Source: DATAEY01 sp045805565
Lineage (GTDB): Bacteria; Actinomycetota; Thermoleophilia; Solirubrobacterales; Solirubrobacteraceae
NCBI GenBank assembly: GCA_045805565.1
Contig: JBJMKZ010000033.1
Coordinates: 1-45,120 of the forward strand
Direction of reading: 5' to 3'
DNA: 45,120 bases
Shown here: positions 34,374 through 42,927 of the stretch, one piece after another
Layout of the letters: each line of letters begins with the position of its first letter
Position numbering within the stretch: the first letter of the stretch is position 1
Position numbers and translations under genes: made by a program
The notes under the pieces: generated by a model
Databases searched by the model: none
Seen by the model: the letters and a program-made list of their open reading frames with translations, nothing else
What the model was told of the DNA's origin: nothing

Positions 34374-35132
34374 ATGGCGACGATGGAGGTCTCGGGACTC
34401 GACCCCACCACGGCGGCGGCGCAGGGCTGGCTGGGCACGACGAGCCCGCTTACGCTTCCCGGGCTCGCGGAGACCTACCTCTCCCAGCGGGCAAGGCTCC
34501 TGCGGCGGGCGCGGACACTCGTCGCCCTCGCCCTTGGCTGGCACGCAACCGAGGCGGCCGTCGCACTCGCCAGCGGTATCGCAGCCGGCTCTATCTCGCT
34601 GGTCGGCTTCGGGGCCGACGTCGGACTCGAGGCGTTCGGAGGGATGATCGTGCTATGGCGCCTGACCGCGGCGAGGGCGCCATCGGATCGCGCGGAGCGC
34701 TGGGCACAGCGTCTGCTCGGCGTCTCCTTCGGCCTCCTCGCAGCGTACATAGCCCTGGAGGCGCTTGGCATGCTGAGCAGCGGCGAACGCCCGGACGCGA
34801 GTCCGCTGGGAATCGGGTTGGCGATCGGCGCGCTGCTGCTGATGCCGCCCCTGTGCGCGGCCAAGGCCCGGGTCGGCCGGCGCCTGGGATCCGCTTCGGT
34901 GGTCATCGAGGGTCGCCAGAACCTGCTCTGCGCCTATCTCTCCAGGGCGCTGTTCCTCGGCCTGGCGGCCAATGCCGTCCTCGGCCTGTGGTGGGCGGAC
35001 CCGGTGGCCGCGCTCGCGATCTCGGCGATCGCCGTGCGGGAGGGGCGACGGGCGTGGACCGGAAGCAGCTGCTGCGCGGGGCTGCCCTGCGGGGAAGCCC
35101 GCTGCCACCCGAGTGAGGGCCAAGGGACCTAA
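34374..35132 (+). CDS. Cation-efflux (CDF)-like membrane protein
   Basis: The 252-residue product is rich in membrane helices: ARTLVALALGWHATEAAVAL, SISLVGFGADVGLEAFGGMI, LLGVSFGLLAAYIALEALGM, GLAIGALLLMPPLCA, and LSRALFLGLAANAVLGLWWA. The GFGADVGLE segment matches the metal-site region of actinobacterial cation-diffusion-facilitator relatives. The C-terminal cytosolic CDF domain is absent and replaced by a Cys-rich tail (SCCAGLPCGEARCHP). It may move a divalent metal, but this is inference. No ribosome site is seen; TAGGAT at 34,359–34,364 would place transcription near the ATG (leaderless). Confidence 0.82.
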   Translation: MATMEVSGLDPTTAAAQGWLGTTSPLTLPGLAETYLSQRARLLRRARTLVALALGWHATEAAVALASGIAAGSISLVGFGADVGLEAFGGMIVLWRLTAARAPSDRAERWAQRLLGVSFGLLAAYIALEALGMLSSGERPDASPLGIGLAIGALLLMPPLCAAKARVGRRLGSASVVIEGRQNLLCAYLSRALFLGLAANAVLGLWWADPVAALAISAIAVREGRRAWTGSSCCAGLPCGEARCHPSEGQGT

Positions 35133-35172
35133 TCCCCCTTTTCCCGATCTCGATTCAGCTATTCTGTGCTTG

Positions 35173-35691
35173 ATGGCCGAGGTGTCCACCAGGCTCAACG
35201 GCGTCGACCTTCAGAAGGTCGAACAGATCACCCAGCAATACCGCCGGGATCCCGACTCGGGTCGGGCGCCGTTCTCGGCCAGGGTCCGCTGGCTCGGTGG
35301 CTACCAGACGGTGAGTGAACTCGGAGCCCATCAGCCGGTGAAGGGTGATGAGCCCGAGGCGCTCGCAGGCACCGACACGGGTCCCACCCCCGAGGAGATG
35401 CTCCTGGGCGCGGTGGGGCAGTGCCTCGCCGTGGGTTACGCCGGCGCGGCCGCCTCGCGGGGGATCAAGATCGACTCCCTCGAGATCGACGTACGCGGCA
35501 AGGTGAATCTCCCTGCCGCCTATGGCGTCGAGGAGGGGCATCCCGGGTTCGACCGGATCGAGGTCGACGTGCACCTGGACGCCGATGCCCGACCTGAGGA
35601 GCTCGAGGACCTGCACGAGAAGGTCGTCGAGCGCGCTCCGATCCCCAACACGGTTGCGCGGCCGGTCGAGGTGAACGCGAGGTTGACCTGA
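35173..35691 (+). CDS. OsmC-family protein, lacks the second catalytic cysteine
   Basis: The 172-residue product has the OsmC core: FSARVRWLGGYQTVSELGAH, PTPEEMLLGAVGQCLAVGYA with Cys84, RGIKIDSLEIDVRGKVNL, GFDRIEVDVHLDADA and VVERAPIPNTVARPVEV. OsmC/Ohr peroxidases use two cysteines; here the second position (CPxxxT in relatives) is Ala-Pro-Ile. Cys84 is the only cysteine, so a two-Cys peroxidase cycle is unlikely. It opens a five-gene operon: its TGA overlaps the next ATG by one base. TATTCT at about 35,159–35,164 may be a near-leaderless promoter. Confidence 0.9.
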   Translation: MAEVSTRLNGVDLQKVEQITQQYRRDPDSGRAPFSARVRWLGGYQTVSELGAHQPVKGDEPEALAGTDTGPTPEEMLLGAVGQCLAVGYAGAAASRGIKIDSLEIDVRGKVNLPAAYGVEEGHPGFDRIEVDVHLDADARPEELEDLHEKVVERAPIPNTVARPVEVNARLT

Positions 35692-36800
35692 TGGGATGCC
35701 GCTGCACGGGGGGAACCGATGTCACCCCCCAGGCGTGCTGCTCGGTCGATGAGCGCGCCGGGATAGCCGACGCCATCGCGGCCGACGTCACCCGCCGAAA
35801 GTTCCTGGGCGCCTGCTGCGCCACCGGGTTCGGCATCGTCGCCAGCGGCTCGATCGCCTCGCTGCTGTCCGCCTGCGGCAACACATCGTCCTCGTCCGCG
35901 GGGACGATCCGCGTCGGCCATCTGCCTGCCGGCTGCATCCAGCACCTGCTGCTGGCCCAGAAGAACGGGCTGTTCAAGAAGGCGGGTCTCAACGTCCAGC
36001 TGACGCAGTTCGACGGGCCGCCGCCGAATCTCCAGTCGCTGGTCTCCGGGGCGATCGACGTGTCCCACAATCCGTGGACCACGGTGATCTCCGCCTATGA
36101 CCAGGGCCAGAAGGACCTGCGCATCTTCGGCGGCTCGGGCAAGGGCGGGATCGAGCTGGTCGCTCGGGCCGGCTCGGTGAAGAGCGTTCCCCAGCTTGCG
36201 GCTGCCGCGAACTCCGGCCTCAAGGTCGGGACCCTTCGCCTCGACACCCTCGAGCTCGTCACCTACGGGACCATGAAGAAGGCCGGAGTCTCCTACGCCG
36301 ATTACAAGATGAAGTTCTTCCCGAGCATGGTCGGCATGGGGGAGGCGCTGATCAAGCGCAGCGTCGATGTCGCCTCACTGGCCCAGCCATACGGCGCCAC
36401 CGTCGTCGACCAGGCCCACGGCACCTACCTCGAGGACTCGAATCAGGTCTGGGGCCCGAACGCGTCCGACTGCGTGGTCAACGCCAAGGCGAGCTACGTC
36501 GAGAAGAACAAGAGCAAGCTGGAGACGTACCTGCACGTGCTGGAGGAGGCGGCGCGACAGCGCGACGCCGACTTCGAGAAGGCCCTCAGTCAACTGCAGC
36601 CCATCTACCAGGTGCCGAGGCCGATCCTTGCCTCGGGGCTCAAGCGCCAGACGCCGCAGCCGGTGCTCGACTCCACGGGCCTGAAGAGCCTGCACAACGG
36701 CGTGGGATACCTGATCGAGCTCAAGTACCTGAAGACGGACGTCATCAAGGACGTGTTCGACCCATCCGTACAGCAGGGCGCCCATCTGGCCGCAGCCTGA
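35691..36800 (+). CDS. ABC transporter substrate-binding protein (NrtA/SsuA type), Tat signal
   Basis: Binds the ligand outside the membrane for the importer encoded next. The 369-residue product has a Tat motif TRRKFLG (Arg35-Arg36), a hydrophobic run and lipobox LLSA-C62, then an NMT1/SsuA-like periplasmic fold: TIRVGHLPAGCIQHLLLAQK, NGLFKKAGLNVQL, LVSGAIDVSHNPWTT, GSGKGGIELVARAGS, LKVGTLRLDTLELVTYG and VDVASLAQPYGATVVD. The region before the Tat motif is Cys-rich (Cys 3, 5, 16, 17), like the CxCGG leader of some NrtA/CmpA relatives. The ligand is unknown; aliphatic sulfonate, nitrate or aromatic compounds are possible. Confidence 0.93.
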   Translation: MGCRCTGGTDVTPQACCSVDERAGIADAIAADVTRRKFLGACCATGFGIVASGSIASLLSACGNTSSSSAGTIRVGHLPAGCIQHLLLAQKNGLFKKAGLNVQLTQFDGPPPNLQSLVSGAIDVSHNPWTTVISAYDQGQKDLRIFGGSGKGGIELVARAGSVKSVPQLAAAANSGLKVGTLRLDTLELVTYGTMKKAGVSYADYKMKFFPSMVGMGEALIKRSVDVASLAQPYGATVVDQAHGTYLEDSNQVWGPNASDCVVNAKASYVEKNKSKLETYLHVLEEAARQRDADFEKALSQLQPIYQVPRPILASGLKRQTPQPVLDSTGLKSLHNGVGYLIELKYLKTDVIKDVFDPSVQQGAHLAAA

Positions 36801-37714
36801 TGGCGGAGACCGCTCAGGCGCCGAGCCCCGAGGCTCTCGAGAGCCCCGTCGGGGCTGCGCTCGCCAGCGAGTCCAGGTCGCGTTCCGTCGCGGCCGTGCG
36901 CACCCGCCGGTGGGTCCGCTGGAGGTCGCTGGCCGGGTTCCTGGCCGCCTGGGCGATCCTCGGCTCCGCCTGGGAGTTGGGTGCGAAGACCGGGATCCTC
37001 AACGCGTCAATCCTCCCGCCGCCCAGCCAGTTCATCCCATACATGATCAATGGTCCCGGATCGGCTGGAATCGGGACCACCGAGGTCAGCTTCAGCCACG
37101 CGATCATGGACACCGTGCTGCGGGTGGCGGTGGGCTTCGGGCTGGGCGTCGGGGGGGCCCTCGTCGTGGGGACGCTGCTTGCCGCGACGCGAGCGGCCCG
37201 GTTGGTTGGGATGCCGATCGCTCAGACGATCGCGCCGATCGCGCCCGTGGCCTGGATCCCTCTGGCCATCGCGCTGATCGGGACCGGCAGCGGCGCCGCG
37301 ATCTTCGTCGTGTTCATGGGCATCTTTGCCACCATGACCCTGGCCACGATCGCGGCACTGGCATCCGTCCCCACGGAGTACGTGAAGGGCGCGCGGGTGC
37401 TGGGCAGCCAAGGCTGGCGTCTGTGGCTTCGGGTGGTCATTCCCGCCGCCAGCCCGGGCCTGGCGACCGCGGTCCGGATCAGCTTCTTCGCGGCCTGGAT
37501 GTCGGTGCTGGCCGGTGAGATGGCCGGGATCAACTCTGGTCTGGGGGCACTGGTGATCCTCGGTCAGCAGCAGTTCAACATGAGGCTGGTCATGGCGGGG
37601 CTGGTGATGATCGGCCTGCTCGGCTTTGCCTTCGACCGGCTGCTTCTGCTAATGCGCCATCGCATCTTGTGGTGGGAGGCCCGCACCCAGGGAATGGCGG
37701 CCGGGGATGCCTGA
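36800..37714 (+). CDS. ABC transporter permease (SsuC/TauC type)
   Basis: The 304-residue product starts with a charged 35-residue leader, then six likely helices of the BPD-type permease: SLAGFLAAWAILGSAWELGA, TVLRVAVGFGLGVGGALVVG, QTIAPIAPVAWIPLAIALIG, AAIFVVFMGIFATMTLATIA, FFAAWMSVLAGEMAGI and LVMAGLVMIGLLGFAFDRLL. The coupling loop is GARVLGSQGWRLWLRVVIPA, the EAA-like motif. ATG 36800 overlaps the binding-protein TGA by one base, and its end overlaps the ATPase gene by 8 bases. Translation of the operon is coupled. Confidence 0.93.
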   Translation: MAETAQAPSPEALESPVGAALASESRSRSVAAVRTRRWVRWRSLAGFLAAWAILGSAWELGAKTGILNASILPPPSQFIPYMINGPGSAGIGTTEVSFSHAIMDTVLRVAVGFGLGVGGALVVGTLLAATRAARLVGMPIAQTIAPIAPVAWIPLAIALIGTGSGAAIFVVFMGIFATMTLATIAALASVPTEYVKGARVLGSQGWRLWLRVVIPAASPGLATAVRISFFAAWMSVLAGEMAGINSGLGALVILGQQQFNMRLVMAGLVMIGLLGFAFDRLLLLMRHRILWWEARTQGMAAGDA

Positions 37715-38540
37715 GCTGCGCTTCGATGGGATCCGCAAGGAATACGGCGGTCACGTGGCCCTGGCAGACATCGACCTCGCGGTCGAGTCGGGGAGCTTCA
37801 CCGTCCTGATCGGACCCTCGGGCTGCGGCAAGACGACGCTGCTCGAGCTCGCCGCTGGCCTACAGCAGCCGACGCAGGGGGCCACGCTGGTGGACGGAGA
37901 ACTCGTGGCCGCCCCTCGCCGCGACACGGTGATGCTCTTTCAGCAGCACAACCTGTTCGACTGGTACACGGTTCGCGACAACGTGGCCTTCGGGCTGCGC
38001 AATCGGGGCGTGTCGCGGCGCGACGCGCGCAGGCAGGCGATCGAGCGACTCGGCAGCGTCGGGTTGGCCGAAGTGGCGGGCAAGGTGCCGCGCGAGCTCA
38101 GCGGCGGAATGCGACAGCGAGTCGCGCTGGCCAGGGCACTGGCAACCCGCCCGAAGCTGCTGCTCATGGACGAACCGTTTGCCAGCCTCGACCACCAGAC
38201 GCGCCAGGTGATGCAGCGTTACCTCCTGTCGACGTGGCGGCACTCGCAGGCGACCGTCCTGTTCGTGACCCACGATCTCGACGAGTCGCTGGTGCTCGCC
38301 GATCGGGTCGCGTTGATGTCGGGGTCGCCCGGTCGCATCGTCGACGTCGTCGACATCAACCTGCCGCGTCCCCGCGAGCGCGACGACCCACGACTGCACG
38401 ACGTCCGGGAGCGCCTGCAAGGGCACCTCGAGGAGGAGGTTGCGCTCAGCGAGTTCACCGGCGCGGAGCTGGCTGTCCTCGACGAGCAGGACGCCGACCA
38501 TCGAGTGGTCGGCTCCAACGGCGCTGTGAAGGCGCGCTGA
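37707..38540 (+). CDS. ABC transporter ATP-binding protein (SsuB/TauB type)
   Basis: Powers the importer. The 277-residue product has Walker A GPSGCGKT (residues 36–43), Q-loop FQQHNLF (about 78–84), signature LSGGMRQRVALARAL (131–145), Walker B LLLMDEPFASLD (151–162) and H-loop FVTHDLDESL. It is of the SsuB/TauB/NrtD length with a 40-residue C-terminal tail. Start ATG 37707 lies inside the end of the permease gene. Its stop overlaps the monooxygenase ATG by one base (TGATG). Confidence 0.95.
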   Translation: MPELRFDGIRKEYGGHVALADIDLAVESGSFTVLIGPSGCGKTTLLELAAGLQQPTQGATLVDGELVAAPRRDTVMLFQQHNLFDWYTVRDNVAFGLRNRGVSRRDARRQAIERLGSVGLAEVAGKVPRELSGGMRQRVALARALATRPKLLLMDEPFASLDHQTRQVMQRYLLSTWRHSQATVLFVTHDLDESLVLADRVALMSGSPGRIVDVVDINLPRPRERDDPRLHDVRERLQGHLEEEVALSEFTGAELAVLDEQDADHRVVGSNGAVKAR

Positions 38541-39772
38541 TGGCGACGGACAGCCGGCACGACGTCGTCATCGTCGGCGGCCGGGTGGCAGGAGCGTCCC
38601 TCGCGACCCACCTCGCCCTGGCCGGGTTGGACGTCGCGGTCGTGGAACGGGCGAGCTTCCCTTCCGACACCCTGTCGACCCACGTCGTCTATCCCAACTC
38701 GATCGCACGCCTCGAGCGACTCGGAGTGCTGGACGAGATCCTCGCCCACGGGCCGCCCCCTCTGTACACGGCGTGGCACCACGCGGGAGCCATGTTCGTA
38801 GCCCCGCACACACCGATCGAAGGGCGTGACTGGGCGCTGTGCGTTCGGCGCATCACGCTCGACAAGATCCTGGTCGACCGAGCACGGAGCGCCGGGGCGA
38901 AGGTGATCGAGCGCTTCACGATGACCGGCCTCCTCGGTGCGGGCACCGACGACGACCCGGTGGGGGGGATCTGCGGCCGTCACGAGGGTGGCGAGCGGAT
39001 CTTGAGGGCGCCCATCGTCATCGGGGCGGACGGAGTCCACTCCACCGTGGCGCGCAGGCTCGGCGCAGAGCGGCAGCTGATCATGCCGACGCCCACGATG
39101 ATGCTCTACGCCTACTGGAAGGACCTGCCCCTGCGCAACTGCCAGGAGTTCTTCTTCGACCCCCCCTGGATCGGAACCCACTTCCCCGCCGATGAGGGGC
39201 ACCACTTGGTCATCCTGATCGGACCCGTCGAGGAGTACTCGGCCCGGGCCAAGGAGTCGATCTACCTCGACCGCGTGGCTGCGATCAGACCACTCGCGGT
39301 CCGGCTGCGCGAGGGCTTGAGGGTGAGCAAGGTGTTCGGCACCAGCCAGCTCGACGGCTACTACCGCCGCGCCGCCGGGCCCGGATGGGCGCTGGCGGGC
39401 GATTCCGGCCACTTCAAGCACCCGGCTGCGGTCCAGGGGATCGCCGATGCGCTGGAAGCCACCGAGGTCCTTGCCTCCACGATCCCCGACGGGAGCTACA
39501 GCACGCGATTTCCGGGCTGGCGCGACCACGCTACGCGGGAGATGTACGCCTTCTCGCGCTTCGCCGGCGCCGTGCCCAGCCCTGAGGGGATTGGCGAGAT
39601 CGTCTCGGCCGCCGCCATGGACGCGGATCTGGCGCGCGCCATCGTCGACATCTGGAGCCGGGCCCAGGCACCTTGGGACGTCATCCCCCGCGTCCCCGCC
39701 ATGCTGCAGGCCGCCGGCGAGAGCCCGGATGAGGTCCTGGCACCGCTGGAGGCAGTCCCCGCCGCGGCCTGA
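38540..39772 (+). CDS. FAD-dependent monooxygenase/oxidoreductase
   Basis: A 410-residue flavoprotein of the PHBH-like/geranylgeranyl-reductase branch. FAD binding: DVVIVGGRVAGASLATHLAL (GxGxxG variant GGRVAG), ERASFPSDTLSTHVVYP, GADGVHSTVARRLGAERQL, and the second FAD motif GPGWALAGDSGHFKHPAAVQ then GIADALEATEVLA. Such enzymes hydroxylate aromatic or other small substrates with NAD(P)H and O2, or reduce double bonds. Being last in the OsmC–ABC operon, it probably acts on the imported compound; this is inference. The start is fixed by overlap with the ATPase stop. Confidence 0.92.
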   Translation: MATDSRHDVVIVGGRVAGASLATHLALAGLDVAVVERASFPSDTLSTHVVYPNSIARLERLGVLDEILAHGPPPLYTAWHHAGAMFVAPHTPIEGRDWALCVRRITLDKILVDRARSAGAKVIERFTMTGLLGAGTDDDPVGGICGRHEGGERILRAPIVIGADGVHSTVARRLGAERQLIMPTPTMMLYAYWKDLPLRNCQEFFFDPPWIGTHFPADEGHHLVILIGPVEEYSARAKESIYLDRVAAIRPLAVRLREGLRVSKVFGTSQLDGYYRRAAGPGWALAGDSGHFKHPAAVQGIADALEATEVLASTIPDGSYSTRFPGWRDHATREMYAFSRFAGAVPSPEGIGEIVSAAAMDADLARAIVDIWSRAQAPWDVIPRVPAMLQAAGESPDEVLAPLEAVPAAA

Positions 39773-39925
39773 GCCAGGCTACCCGGGTTACGCCGACGAC
39801 GTCTCGCGCCAGCCGTGGCTCTCGCTGCGTTCGAGGTCGGACGGCGGATACAGCGCATGAGGACCCCGCGGCCTCCCTCGCTGCAGATCGGGAGGTATCG
39901 CGGAACGGCCAGCGAACTCCTAACC

Positions 39926-40306
39926 ATGACCATGCAACTCGCCCTGATCGGACCGGTGGCCATCATCGTGCTGGTCGCCTTGGCGGCGATGGCGCTACGG
40001 CGCGTCCGAGACAAGCAGCCGCCATCGATAGCCGATTCCTACGACGAGCTCTGCCCCGAGCTTTCGCAAATCGTGGCGCGCCGTCTGGACGAGCCGACCT
40101 ATACGAACGGCCTGCGCTCCGGCGAGGAGCTTGACGAGCATGGTGAGGTCGGCGCGGAGTCGGACCCGGTCGGTGCCACGAATGCCGGAGCGAATATCGC
40201 GCTCGATCGTCTTCTCGAGCCGCCCGAGTGGCCGACGACTTCCCGGCGCGGCTCGCACGACGGACGCGAGTCCGCAACGCATTCGCGCAGCTCGCCTCTC
40301 GCGTAG
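39926..40306 (+). CDS. Possible membrane-anchored small protein
   Basis: ATG 39926 opens MTMQLALIGPVAIIVLVALA, one clear membrane helix, followed by RRVRDKQPPSIADSYDELCP and an acidic-polar tail of about 80 residues (126 in all). No ribosome site and no family pattern are seen. An opposing frame (39,995–40,282) has equal composition, so strand is uncertain. Confidence 0.35.
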   Translation: MTMQLALIGPVAIIVLVALAAMALRRVRDKQPPSIADSYDELCPELSQIVARRLDEPTYTNGLRSGEELDEHGEVGAESDPVGATNAGANIALDRLLEPPEWPTTSRRGSHDGRESATHSRSSPLA

Positions 40307-40330
40307 CGAGCGGCGTCGCCGGACCCCTCT

Positions 40331-42913
40331 CTAGGTGGTTGAGTGAGCGCCGATCGTGGTCGGACGATCGCAGGGACTCAACCCTGGGAGCAGTCCGAGA
40401 TCGGCTGCCTGGACCCTGCCGTCGGAACCGACCTGCACGGTGGCCGGCCAGGAGGAGATGCCGTAGCGACGGGCGATCACCCGCTCGGGGTCGGGGACGA
40501 GCGGGAACGGAAGCTGCTCGCGCTTGGCTAGCTCGGCGACCTGCTGCGGGCTCTCTCCGTCCCCTATTCCGAGGACGTACGTTTGCTCGGGCTGCCCGGA
40601 CTCGAGCGCCTCGCGTAGCTGGCGCAGCTGCTCGACGCTGGGCTCGGAGCACGAGGTCCAGAAGCTGAGCACTACGGGCCCCAGTCTGCGAAGGGCCAGC
40701 TCCCTGCCGTCGCCTAGCTGGAGGGGAGCGTCCGGGGCCTGAGCGCTCGTCGCCACGGCCAGGCGCAGCGGCCGCCAGGAGAGCTCGCCGCCCGGCTCCA
40801 GCCGTTCCTTGAGCACCTTGCCCAGCTTCCGGGCGTCGAGGGCCCCTTCGTCCTTCCAGCGGACCTTGCCGTCGGGACCGATCAGCACGGCCGCCGGCGC
40901 CTTCGGAACTTCGAACGCCGACGCCCAGTTGCCGCCAGGGTCCTCCGTCAAGAGGAGGCTCACATCGGCGTCCAGCGCGGCGTCGGCCGCTTGCGCCAGC
41001 CCGCCCCTCCCCAGCACCCCGACCACCACGAGGGCCGCGCGCTTGGCGGCTGTGGCCAGAGCCTTGTCTAGTACCGTCGCGGCGTCCGCCCACGGTCCTT
41101 CCGCGAAGTGCACGAGCAGATTGGTCGGTCCCCCGCTCGGCGCAGCGCCGGACGCCCAGGGATCGAAATGCCCGACGACCTCCACCCCTCCCTCGGGCTT
41201 GGGTGCCAGCAGCGGCAGCAGGGGCCGGCCAGAGGGCACGGGTGGAGTGGAGAGTCCCGGAACTACGGGAAGGGCGACGACGATCACGGGACAGTCGTCG
41301 GCCGCTACCGGCGCGAGCCCGCCGCCCCGCGTGACCCTGGTCCCCTGCACCGAGAGGCAGCGCAGTGCCGGGGAAACCGCAGTCGCCGCCGCGCGTCCTC
41401 CCTGGTGCACGAACTTGTGCTCCTCGACATGGCCTTCCCATACGAACCGCTCGATGGTGCCCCCCGGAATCCAGCTCTCGAGGGCATCGGCGGCGCCGTA
41501 ACGGCTCACCCTTCTGACCTCCACCGGGCGCGACGGCGCCAGGGCGACGGTCCCCGGAACGACCACTCCGTCGGGCCGGATCTCCGCGCCGGTGAGGGCG
41601 ACGCCGGGGCGAGAGGGGTGCACAGCGGCGATGATCTGCTCGAGCTGGCTGCCGACGTCCAGGGCCTTCTCGAGCTCGGGCGGAGGCGGGTCCAGGGCGG
41701 TCTCGAACCCGTCCTTTACGCCCTCCCGGATCTTGCCTCTGATCGTCTCCTCGAAGACCGCGACGTCGTAGAGGTCTACGTGGGGATCCCCGGCCAACGC
41801 TGGTTGCAGCCGTCCATCGACGACCTGCAGCGTGACCGCGACCCTGACCCTGAAATCCCAGTGGTCGGTCACGGTGGCGAACCAACCGCCATAGGTGACG
41901 CTGCCGCTGCCGCTGAGCGAGAAGACGATGGCCCCGGGCTGCAGGTCGAAGGTGGCGCTGGCCAAGTCGGGAGTGGCCCGCCAGCTGTAGCCGGTCCCCG
42001 AACCGGATGGTCTTCTTCCGCCGGTTACGATGGGGAGGATCGCAGCGCGAAGCCTCTCCAGCAGGTAATCCCGGCCCACCGCGACGGCGAAGTCGGCCCC
42101 ACTCGGCAGGAATCTCGCGCTGACGCTGCGCGGCCCCTGGGGCCCGGGCGGCCGGGCGCTGAGCGTGACCATCAGCATCGCCGACGGAAGCGGGCCCGTC
42201 GGCTGGAGCTTGTAGTCGAAGCGGTGGACGTCCGGGGGAAGGTCGAGCTTGAACGTCGCCGGCTCGGCGTCGCTTCGCAGGAAGTTGCGCAGAATCCGCT
42301 CGGCCACGGCCCGCTGCTCATCGCTCAGAGTGGTCCCCGGCGCCGGCTCGAACCGTACTTCGAGTCCCGAGTCGAGGTCGAGACCGAGGAACGTGCCGCG
42401 GCGCGCGGGACGGGGTACGCGGTAGAGGTCGGTGCGCATGACGCCCGCGGTGATCCGCAGTTCGCCGTGCAGGAACTCGGGCAGCGCCTCGGGGGTATCG
42501 AGCAGCCACGCTCGCAGCTGGACGCTGACGGTGATTTTCGGCCAGCAGGTCGGCCGGGTGCCGTGACCGCCTCTGGTGGGCTCGATTGATCCGGTGGGTT
42601 CCAGCCCGGTGTGTAGCGCCGCCATCACCGGCTCTCGGCTGCGGGACCACACCAGCGGGGGCAGGCCCTCGAGCGGAAGTGAGACGGTCGGGGTGGAGAC
42701 CTGTATCTCGGCTCTGGTCCGCACCCCGGTTCGCTGCGCCTCGGAAACCGGGTCTGCGGCACCCCGGTAGGTGTCGTTGACGTAAAGGCTGAAGCTGTGA
42801 GGCAGCCGCGGGTATGCCTCGTTCTGGTTCTCGTGGATGGCCGCGAGCACGCAGTTCACGAGGCCGAGCCCCAGCTCGGTGGCGACGTCGTACTCACCTG
42901 TGAGATTCGCCAT
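40331..42913 (-). CDS. Large unique protein with two C-terminal thioredoxin-like folds
   Basis: The 860-residue product (ATG 42911–42913, GGGAGG 6 bases upstream) has no signal peptide. Residues about 1–250 include MANLTGEYDVATELGLGLVN and many beta strands; residues 250–450 contain YGGWFATVTDHWDFRVRVAV and VFEETIRGKIREGVKDGFET, recalling lipid-binding-type sandwich domains. The last 250 residues look like two thioredoxin-like folds: NLLVHFAEGPW to PAAVLIGPDGKVRWKDEG, and GPVVLSFWTSCSEPSVEQLR to GISSWPATVQVGSDGRV. The second is TlpA-like but has CSEP instead of CxxC; the first has no cysteine at that site. Function unknown. It follows the LamG gene by 14 bases. Confidence 0.8.
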   Translation of the reverse strand: MANLTGEYDVATELGLGLVNCVLAAIHENQNEAYPRLPHSFSLYVNDTYRGAADPVSEAQRTGVRTRAEIQVSTPTVSLPLEGLPPLVWSRSREPVMAALHTGLEPTGSIEPTRGGHGTRPTCWPKITVSVQLRAWLLDTPEALPEFLHGELRITAGVMRTDLYRVPRPARRGTFLGLDLDSGLEVRFEPAPGTTLSDEQRAVAERILRNFLRSDAEPATFKLDLPPDVHRFDYKLQPTGPLPSAMLMVTLSARPPGPQGPRSVSARFLPSGADFAVAVGRDYLLERLRAAILPIVTGGRRPSGSGTGYSWRATPDLASATFDLQPGAIVFSLSGSGSVTYGGWFATVTDHWDFRVRVAVTLQVVDGRLQPALAGDPHVDLYDVAVFEETIRGKIREGVKDGFETALDPPPPELEKALDVGSQLEQIIAAVHPSRPGVALTGAEIRPDGVVVPGTVALAPSRPVEVRRVSRYGAADALESWIPGGTIERFVWEGHVEEHKFVHQGGRAAATAVSPALRCLSVQGTRVTRGGGLAPVAADDCPVIVVALPVVPGLSTPPVPSGRPLLPLLAPKPEGGVEVVGHFDPWASGAAPSGGPTNLLVHFAEGPWADAATVLDKALATAAKRAALVVVGVLGRGGLAQAADAALDADVSLLLTEDPGGNWASAFEVPKAPAAVLIGPDGKVRWKDEGALDARKLGKVLKERLEPGGELSWRPLRLAVATSAQAPDAPLQLGDGRELALRRLGPVVLSFWTSCSEPSVEQLRQLREALESGQPEQTYVLGIGDGESPQQVAELAKREQLPFPLVPDPERVIARRYGISSWPATVQVGSDGRVQAADLGLLPGLSPCDRPTTIGAHSTT

Positions 42914-42927
42914 GTTCTGCCTCCCAA

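Noticed and set aside
38219..39529. 436-codon minus-strand frame
   Set aside because: Antisense to the ABC ATPase and monooxygenase genes, whose motifs are clear.
39995..40282. 95-codon minus-strand frame opposite the possible membrane protein
   Set aside because: Composition is no better than on the plus strand and there is no hydrophobic segment or ribosome site; left unresolved in favour of the plus frame.
39963..41885. 640-codon open frame on the minus strand
   Set aside because: It overlaps the 860-residue protein in another frame and gives a low-complexity Arg/Gly/Ala product without a ribosome site.
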